Notes under the pieces: generated by a model
Database searches by the model: none
What the model was told of the DNA's origin: nothing
The model's input: the letters and a program-made list of their open reading frames with translations, nothing else
In this document: one piece after another, positions 57,664-64,000 of the stretch
How the letters are laid out: each line of letters opens with the position of its first letter
How positions within the stretch are numbered: the stretch's first letter is position 1
Position numbers and translations under genes: made by a program
NCBI GenBank assembly: GCA_032622095.1
Contig: CP136066.1
Span: forward strand, 102,695,319-102,759,318
Length of the DNA stretch: 64,000 nucleotides
Reading direction: 5' to 3'
From: Siphonodentalium dalli
Taxonomy: Eukaryota; Mollusca; Scaphopoda; Gadilida; Siphonodentaliidae

Positions 57664-58506
57664 TTGTGTTTTCCTGATTCTATACGATTCCCAGTTGTTG
57701 AAATGTTTCCACTCTGTGAACCTATAACACTGTTATGCAATGCATTTAGTGAAAACTGTTATTATCCTTCTGAGTGGAAGCTGTCTAATGTATGTCCAGT
57801 TTTTAAAAGTGGAGACCCAAGTATTCTATCGAATTACCGCCCAATTTCATTGTTAAGCTGTTTATCGAAAGTTTTCGAGAAATGCATATATAAACATTTG
57901 TGGACGTTTCTTGATAAAAACGGGTTACTTTCTATGTACCAGTCTGGTTTTAAAAGAGGTGATTCGACTGTGTACCAGTTGACTGAAGTTTATGATTCTA
58001 TATGTAGATCACTAGATGAAGGCAAAGAGGTTCGTTGCGTATTTTGTGATATGAGCAAGGCCTTTGACAATGTGTGGCATAAAGGGCTTTTTCTCAAACT
58101 AAAAAAAATTGGCATTACGGAAAATGTGTATAATCTTCTCGTTTCTTACTTGGAACTTAGAAAGCAGAGGGTGTCAGCTGACAATGAACTATCTGAATGG
58201 CGTGCAACTACTGCTGGTGTCCCTCAGGGGTCGATTTTAGGACCCCTGTTATTCTTAATATATATAAATGACATAACTGAAAATCTCGTGTGCAACATTC
58301 GTCTTTTTGCTGATGACACCTCTATCTTTCTTACGGTTGAAAATCCTAATATAGCCGCTGGTATAATCAACCGAGATATTGAAACGATAGTCAGTTGGTC
58401 TGTAAAATGGCTTGTTAAATTTAATCCTCTCAAGACTGAAACACTACTAGTTTCGCGCAAGAATGATCAACCGTTTCACCCATTTTATTTATGGGAAATT
58501 CCATAA
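57664..58506 (+). pseudogene. LINE reverse transcriptase, N-terminal fragment
   Basis: 280 codons covering fingers and palm, with the YRPISLL, DMSKAFD, PQGSILGPLLF and FADDTS motifs. Both catalytic motifs are intact, but the start ATG is fortuitous because the element is truncated. It ends prematurely after the frameshift. Confidence 0.85.
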
Positions 58507-59465
58507 TCACTGATGTGCAAGCGCATAAACATTTAGGTTTAACCTTTGACGATCGTGGCACTTGGAATACACACATTAATTCAATAACCGAGAAAGCCTG
58601 GAAAAAATTAAATATGATCAAACGTTTTAGATATAGGCTGAGCAGAAAGTCTCTCGAAAAAATTTATTTCACTTTCATTCGACCAATTTTAGAATATGCC
58701 TCCCCCGTTTGGGATAATTGTCCAGACTACTTACGAGATGATATTGAAGACATCCAATATGAAATGGCGAGAATAGTTACCGGTGCAACCCGAAGTGTTA
58801 GTAATGCCAAGTTGATAGATGAGGCCGGGTGGGAATATCTTGACGATAGACGCAAGCAGCATAAATTGATCCAATTCTTCAAAATGAAAACCGGTAGGGC
58901 ACCACCTTATTTTAGTAATATGGTACCCCCAGAAAGTAACTCACTACATGACCACAACACTAGAAATACAATGAAACGCCCCCCTGATAGTAATAATGAT
59001 TACTATATGCAATCCTTTCTTCCGTCGTCTGTCCGTTCGTGGAATGTACTCCCAGACTCTGTTAGAGAAGCAACTTCAATAGGCGATTTCAAACGCAATC
59101 TTAAACCTGATATGTTAAAGCCTAAATACTACTTTACCAGCTATTCTAGGACAGCTCAAATTTACCACACCAGGCTGAGATTAAGATGTAGCAATCTTAA
59201 CAGCGATCTAAAAGATAACCACCTCAAAGACTTGCCTTATTGCACGTGTGGTTGCATTGAAACTGCTAGACATTTTTTTCTGGAATGCGCTCAATATACC
59301 TCACACAGAGAAGAACTTCTTAATACCCTATCTGATGTAACAATAACTAGTGAATTATTACTATGGGGATCTGATGAATTATCCTATGAAACTAATAAAA
59401 AAATCTTCTTGGCAGCTCAGAAATTTATAATAACCAGTAATCGCTTTCAACGATTCTTCTCTTAA
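58491..59465 (+). pseudogene. LINE ORF2 C-terminal fragment
   Basis: 324 codons. It begins just after the palm with HKHLGLTFDDRGTWNTHI, has the conserved YASPVWDNCP-type segment, and a C-terminal Cys/His cluster (CTCGCIETARHFFLEC). It is the continuation of the preceding fragment in another frame. Confidence 0.85.
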
Positions 59466-59982
59466 GCTGTTCCAAAATTGCAATATTGAACTTGCATGGT
59501 ACATCATAAACCGAGATGCTATTTGTCTCTCCAACGTGGGTCGTCGGGTCGATGGACCACTGCAGATGTTCACATGGTTATTTTTCCAATCACAAATTAT
59601 GTATAAATACTTTTTATTTCCTTGAAATGTGTTATTATATATCTTTTTGGTTTATTTGAAATTAATTATATGCATGTTCAGATATATAATTACACCTCAC
59701 ACTCTGTACTCTGACCTTCTCTCTAAAATTCTGACATTATCTTCTGTCCCTTTGTCTCGCCTCCACCTCATATTTCTTCTTTCTATGGATCTTTTTTATG
59801 CCTCTATTATTTACCCCTACTTGACTTGCAGTCAAGTAGGGCTGTGCCATTGTCAAGGGAGAGGGCTTCAAATAAGCCTATGGCTTGTTGCCTAATCCCA
59901 TTTTTCTTCTAAATTTGTATCTATTGTAATTATTTATCTGAATGTCCATAGAGGGAAAAATAAATACTGTTTAAACTAAATG

Positions 59983-61070
59983 TTTCCAGTCACATGCACT
60001 ACTACTATGGATTAGGCTGGGAAAGCTGAGAATGTGAATATATAATTATGTAAGTATAAACCTACATATCATGTTTTCATTGAAGACTGCTCCATTTGTA
60101 CACAGGCACGAATATGAGAGTCCAAAATTATCTCCATACTATTTTCTACAACAGGTGAAAAACTAAAATACCATATTTTTCCTCAATTGGTTATTTAACG
60201 TAAATGCTGTCACAGATGCAACGAAATTAAGAAAACTTTCATGGGGGAGGTCCCCCAGACCCCCATCACCGAGAGGGGACACCCCTCTCGTGCTCTCCCC
60301 CACCTCCAGCCTGCGGCTGTCGGCCCCTCCAATACAAACTTCGTTCCTACGCCCCTGAACAACTCTGTGGTAAGTGTTCAGTTATAAGTATTCATCTTTT
60401 AAAAAACACATTCCTGTGCGTGATATGATCTCACTTGTAACAACAAGTAACTGTATAAACAGTACTTTGATTATATTTCACTATAAGTTGCAAACACTCT
60501 TGTCTTAACTAATAAATCCATTGATTTGAGCCGCCAACATATTCCTAACAATAGCAATTAACAGCTAATTAGCGACTCGGCGGCCGGCTCGGCTGATTCC
60601 AACTACAACTTTTAGTGTGCTGGAGAACGAAAAAAGTCGATAAAAGTTGAAATATAAGACTTACAAATTATCTTTTTAGTCTTTTTTATTTGTAATTGGC
60701 ATAACTTACCACAAACCAAACTTCATCACTATTGGAATTATATTAACGACAATAAACGAAATTGAAAATCCCAACTACACATTTTACTGGACTCGGGCTC
60801 GGACTACAACTATTAGTGTGTCCCCTTCTATTTATAGACGTGACGTCACATCATGGGTTTGCCTCAAGTTTTCGCGGTTTATTTGTTTGTTTTTCTTCTG
60901 TTTGTTTTCTATCTAAATCTGTTATTATAACCTGAACGCGTTCGCTGCTATATGGTAGCCCTTGTAAATGTGTATACCGATATGTGGGGAATCGAAAGAA
61001 ACAGAAATAAGGTCCAATATTTAAACAATTCGTCCGAGTGTTGCCATGCTCAATCGGAAGTTTTTCTAAA
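59983..61070. other. Intergenic region with possible plus-strand promoter elements
   Basis: A GC-rich stretch (about 60243-60345) contains GAGAGGGGACACCCCTCTCG, a hairpin. A CTACAACTTTTAGTGTG block near 60602 recurs as CTACAACTATTAGTGTG near 60804. A perfect TGACGTCA occurs at 60841-60848, preceded by TTTATAG. No exon is seen before 61071. Confidence 0.4.
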
Positions 61071-61134
61071 ATGAATTCCGAAGAATCAGCTGGAAGGATA
61101 CGGAATTTCGTGTGGGTGTTTTGTTGGCTTGGGG
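61071..61134 (+). CDS. Possible first coding exon of a plus-strand gene
   Basis: ATGAATTCCG with A at -3, coding MNSEESAGRIRNFVWVFCWL and then a GGGG|GTAGGT donor (phase 1). It lies ~230 bp downstream of a CRE and a TATA-like TTTATAG. No matching second exon was found in the window, so this is speculative. Confidence 0.2.
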
Positions 61135-61482
61135 GTAGGTATGTATTGCGAACGGTGGTAGTATTATCACAGTTTGTTGAAAATTCTTATAAAATTCGGC
61201 CGATAAATACACATATACCACTGCTTAATCAATGTACATGTATATAAAATAGTAAGTACTAAAGTAGCACCAGCGATGTATACTATATATATTTACGTTC
61301 ATGGTAGTCGAAAATCTACGGGATACTATTACTAAAGATATCAATGTATAGTAAATTTTGGACAACGTTCATGGTAGCGAAGAGCTGTTGGTTCTCTTAC
61401 TAGTATCTCTTAAGCAACATGACAGTCCTGTTGAGGGAGGAGGGTGGGATAGCACGGGTTGATTTTTCATGTTTGTATAAGA

Positions 61483-61628
61483 AATAAACGGCGGTTTCAA
61501 CGTGGTCATGTGATTTTGACCGCGAGAAAAAATCAACAAACTGCATGAACCCCAAAGGGGTTCATGCGGAGTTTGCTGATTTTTTATTGCGGTCAAAACC
61601 CACGACCACGTTGAATCCGCCGTTTATT
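61483..61628. repeat. Hairpin element
   Basis: AATAAACGGCGGTTTCAACG pairs with CGTTGAATCCGCCGTTTATT, and the centre pairs TGCATGAACCCC with GGGGTTCATGC. Spacing and near-identity suggest a foldback MITE. Confidence 0.75.
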
Positions 61629-62166
61629 ATTTATATTTATATACTTAAATTCATTATGAACTAGGATTGTCTGTCTTTCCCACTATTTATTCAACTATTT
61701 AAATGAACGCATGGAGTTCAGTTCAGAAAGTGCGAATCCTCGTTTTTTGGAAAACCAAACATTTTGAGAATCCGTTCTTGAAGAATGGAAAAAAACACAA
61801 TTTCACAGTTTAGTATACACATATGACAAACTGTCTTGTTTAGCTAGTAACTAATGTAGACGTGTTGATTTCAAGAATGATAACTGAAACTAACAATTAA
61901 GTTTCGGCTGTGGATAAGAAATCGACAACCCGCCGTTCTACCATAATGATATATTTGTGAGGTTCGGGGGGAATATTTGTAGCGGTAAGGAAAATGATAA
62001 AACGTTATTAAGTAGCGGAAATTTTTAACATCAACGTTTAGTAACACCGGGCAACAACACTGATTATAGACCAAAATAAATGTCTTGCCAAATCCGGACG
62101 TATACTATATAGATACTCAAGCAATCGGCAATGTCCGACAATCCCCGGTCATTTCCGGGACCAATG

Positions 62167-62234
62167 TGTTCATAAACCTATGAACGACATTGGAAGTGAC
62201 GTCACGTTGCGTTCATAGGTTTATGAACGCATTG
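62167..62234. repeat. Inverted repeat centred on a CRE
   Basis: TGTTCATAAACCTATGAACG and GCGTTCATAGGTTTATGAAC flank a central GTGACGTCAC (62196-62205). Each arm is itself partly palindromic. Confidence 0.65.
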
Positions 62235-62564
62235 AATACAGGGGCGTGTCTACCGTAACGCTATGGGGAAATCGGAGGAGATATTAGGTGTATGTAAATA
62301 TATATATATATAAAGGTACGAGTATCTATTTAGTAGTCATTACTAAGCTAGGTTTATTCACTATCTTGTCCCTCTACAGAACTGTCATGAAGCTGCATTC
62401 TTGTTATATTTATATATCTATACTTTTTATATTTATACTATATGAATGTCACACTCTGTGTTACTCTTTTGTATATATGCTTATGCTCATATGTCTGCAA
62501 ATTTTGCATCTTTTAGCCATTAAAAAATTATCTATATGTCTATCTATCTATGTCTGTCTGTTCA

Positions 62565-62800
62565 TTAAACCTTTCATGATGGGAGCTGCTCTGGTGCAAA
62601 ATAATATGTATATGCGTCTAGGGAGCCTTGCTTATGAAAGAGAATGCACTGCAGGATTACAAGGTCAAGATAAATATTGTTAGGACAATGCATTCTCTTA
62701 CATAGGCTATGCAAGGCTTCTTATATTCATATATATAAGAGAATGCATTGGCACAGGGTTTTTGCAAAATTTCTAGAAGCTCCAGTCATGGAATGGTTAA
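62565..62800. repeat. MITE family B, copy 7
   Basis: It runs from TTAAACCTTTCATGATGG to CATGGAATGGTTAA with the same AAGAGAATGCACTG and TATTGTTAGGACAATG core as the intronic copies. Confidence 0.72.
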
Positions 62801-63234
62801 TGATATTTCCATCTGTCTGCCTGTGTCTGTTCATGATCTTTCTTGCAGAACCCTAGATAGACCGATCTCAAGTTCTCAACCAAATTTGGTGTGGTGACTC
62901 GTGATGTCCCAGGGATGTTATATTAGATATCACAGCTTTAGTTTTCCAATTTTTTTTAATATTTAAAAAAAAATTATTGAGCAATTCAAGATAAGAAATT
63001 TATATCTGTTTTTTTTCCCGCACATAAGTGAAACAAATGTTCTTTATTTTAACCATATCAAGAATAGACTAACACAGAATGCCCTTTTCTGTTCTATGCC
63101 ATGCACATGGCTGTTGATTGTTTGGGACCCAAAGTTCCAAACACTGTTCAAAGTTCTATTTTTATTGACTTCAATCAATGCGTGTTCCTGGGACATATAT
63201 TTCCAGTAGAAAGGTACCGGGTAGTTCAAGTTAA

Positions 63235-63534
63235 TTGTCGAACTTCGAGATAATTTTTTCTTGGAAAATTCGAAAGCGAATATTATTAGGTGTATTTTGG
63301 AGCGCAAACTGGCATGTGGCTTTAAACAATTTTATTTTATTCTTGTTAATCAAAATCTTTAAAAGATCAAAAGGTGCACACAATGGGGGTCATGGCCCTA
63401 TGCCGTTGATTAAGGCTGCCAAAGGGAAATCTGTTTCAGTTGGTAATAATTCTAAATATAAACAATATAAACATGATTTTGGAGAGCTTTGTGGTGTAGC
63501 AATGTTTTTACATCTGCAAAGTTTTTTTGAATAA
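63235..63534 (+). CDS. Uncharacterised open frame or terminal exon
   Basis: The 3' half (from about 63365) reads RSKGAHNGGHGPMPLIKAAK, then GKSVSVGNNSKYKQYKHDFG, and ends in TAA at 63532-63534. The composition looks protein-like, unlike the shadow frames, but I recognise no family. The 5' part is hydrophobic and A/T-driven. It could be a terminal exon with an acceptor near 63364, or a processed fragment. Confidence 0.25.
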   Translation: MSNFEIIFSWKIRKRILLGVFWSANWHVALNNFILFLLIKIFKRSKGAHNGGHGPMPLIKAAKGKSVSVGNNSKYKQYKHDFGELCGVAMFLHLQSFFE

Positions 63535-64000
63535 GAATACAATGAATACAGGACACTCTTTTTACACGTCACATTTGAGGCGAACACTGGTTCAGTTCAC
63601 TGGAGGTTACCTAATATGAAAATGCCTCATATGAAAATCAGGTCACACCAAAGTTTTCTGTAGGTCTCTCATCCACTGATTCTCACCTTAATTATTGCTC
63701 AATCAAGTCCCAAAATGATATGTTCAAAATTATTAATTCAATGAGTTGCCTGTTAGCAGTTAATATTACCAGTTGTTGTGCTTATAACAGTTTGTGTAAC
63801 TCTTATGGTAACCCATCGGTTATTTAATCACAAACCAGGTGAACGAAAAATATGTTGCACATATTTTTGAAATCTGCGGGCCTGATATGTTGATCAATAC
63901 CGTCTCTTAACACCCGATGAAACTTACACTGTGCAGAGAATGCCCCATAAAGTGGTAATAATATTCAATACAGTATATTAATATTATTAAAATTATGCCA

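Larger units (their letters stand above)
57664..59982 (+). mobile_element. 5'-truncated, frameshifted non-LTR retrotransposon (CR1/L2/Jockey-like LINE)
   Basis: The first frame (57664-58506) carries reverse-transcriptase motifs in order: NYRPISLLSCLSKVFEK, CVFCDMSKAFDNVWH with a catalytic Asp, GVPQGSILGPLLFLIYINDI, and FADDTS with the catalytic Asp pair. The second frame (58491-59465) carries the thumb and C-terminal region, with a Cys/His cluster (CTCGCIETARHFFLEC). The join needs a one-base frameshift near 58480. There is no endonuclease domain upstream, so the copy is truncated in the 5' part of the RT. A 3' UTR continues to about 59982, ending near AAATAAATACTGTTTAAAC. Domain order is as in the Jockey superfamily. 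It is dead. Confidence 0.85.

Overview
The window reads as a piece of an AT-rich, repeat-dense animal genome, most likely a marine invertebrate and plausibly a lophotrochozoan such as a mollusc or brachiopod. This is inferred from spliced GT-AG introns, abundant short inverted-repeat transposons, a non-LTR retrotransposon, and families of TIR elements packed with internal tandem repeats (the 'GTCCCCGA', 'TGCCCCCGAC' and 'catggccgccagcagccatcttgg' types). Species cannot be named from the sequence alone.

One large protein-coding gene dominates. It lies on the minus strand and runs from a start codon at 56067 to a stop at 5425. I could assemble 15 coding exons with GT-AG borders and matching phases. 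They sum to 10,716 coding nucleotides including the stop, an exact multiple of three, and predict about 3,571 residues. Residues 1-263 (exons 1-7) are helical and lysine-rich and look like a BAR-superfamily-type membrane-binding domain, which is a tentative call. The remaining ~3,300 residues are low-complexity, highly charged and rich in Ser, Thr, Lys and Asp, with several layers of internal repeats. Exons 9, 10 and 11 share a duplicated basic module and are all phase 1-1. I do not recognise a named orthologue.

Layout. 1-5.4 kb: downstream flank with decayed, inverted copies of a receptor-like module (Cys-rich end, transmembrane segment, basic tail) and small MITEs. 5.4-31.8 kb: exons 15 to 3, with MITEs, hairpin elements and palindromic arrays confined to the introns. 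31.8-55.6 kb: a single ~23.8 kb intron made almost wholly of repeats. It holds three copies of a TIR element with ~158-bp internal repeats, an ~8.4 kb foldback element with another element nested in its right arm, a 1.5 kb trinucleotide foldback, a GATATC palindrome array and a GGTCAAGGTCA tandem repeat. 55.6-56.2 kb: exons 2 and 1 plus a putative promoter with CRE-like and GATA-like sites. 56.5-60 kb: a TIR element and a 5'-truncated, frameshifted LINE. 60-64 kb: a possible plus-strand promoter and first exon, hairpins and another MITE.

Most other open frames, notably the Tyr/Thr/His-rich and Asp/Met/Thr-rich ones between 37 and 47 kb, are translations of minisatellites or trinucleotide arrays and are not genes.
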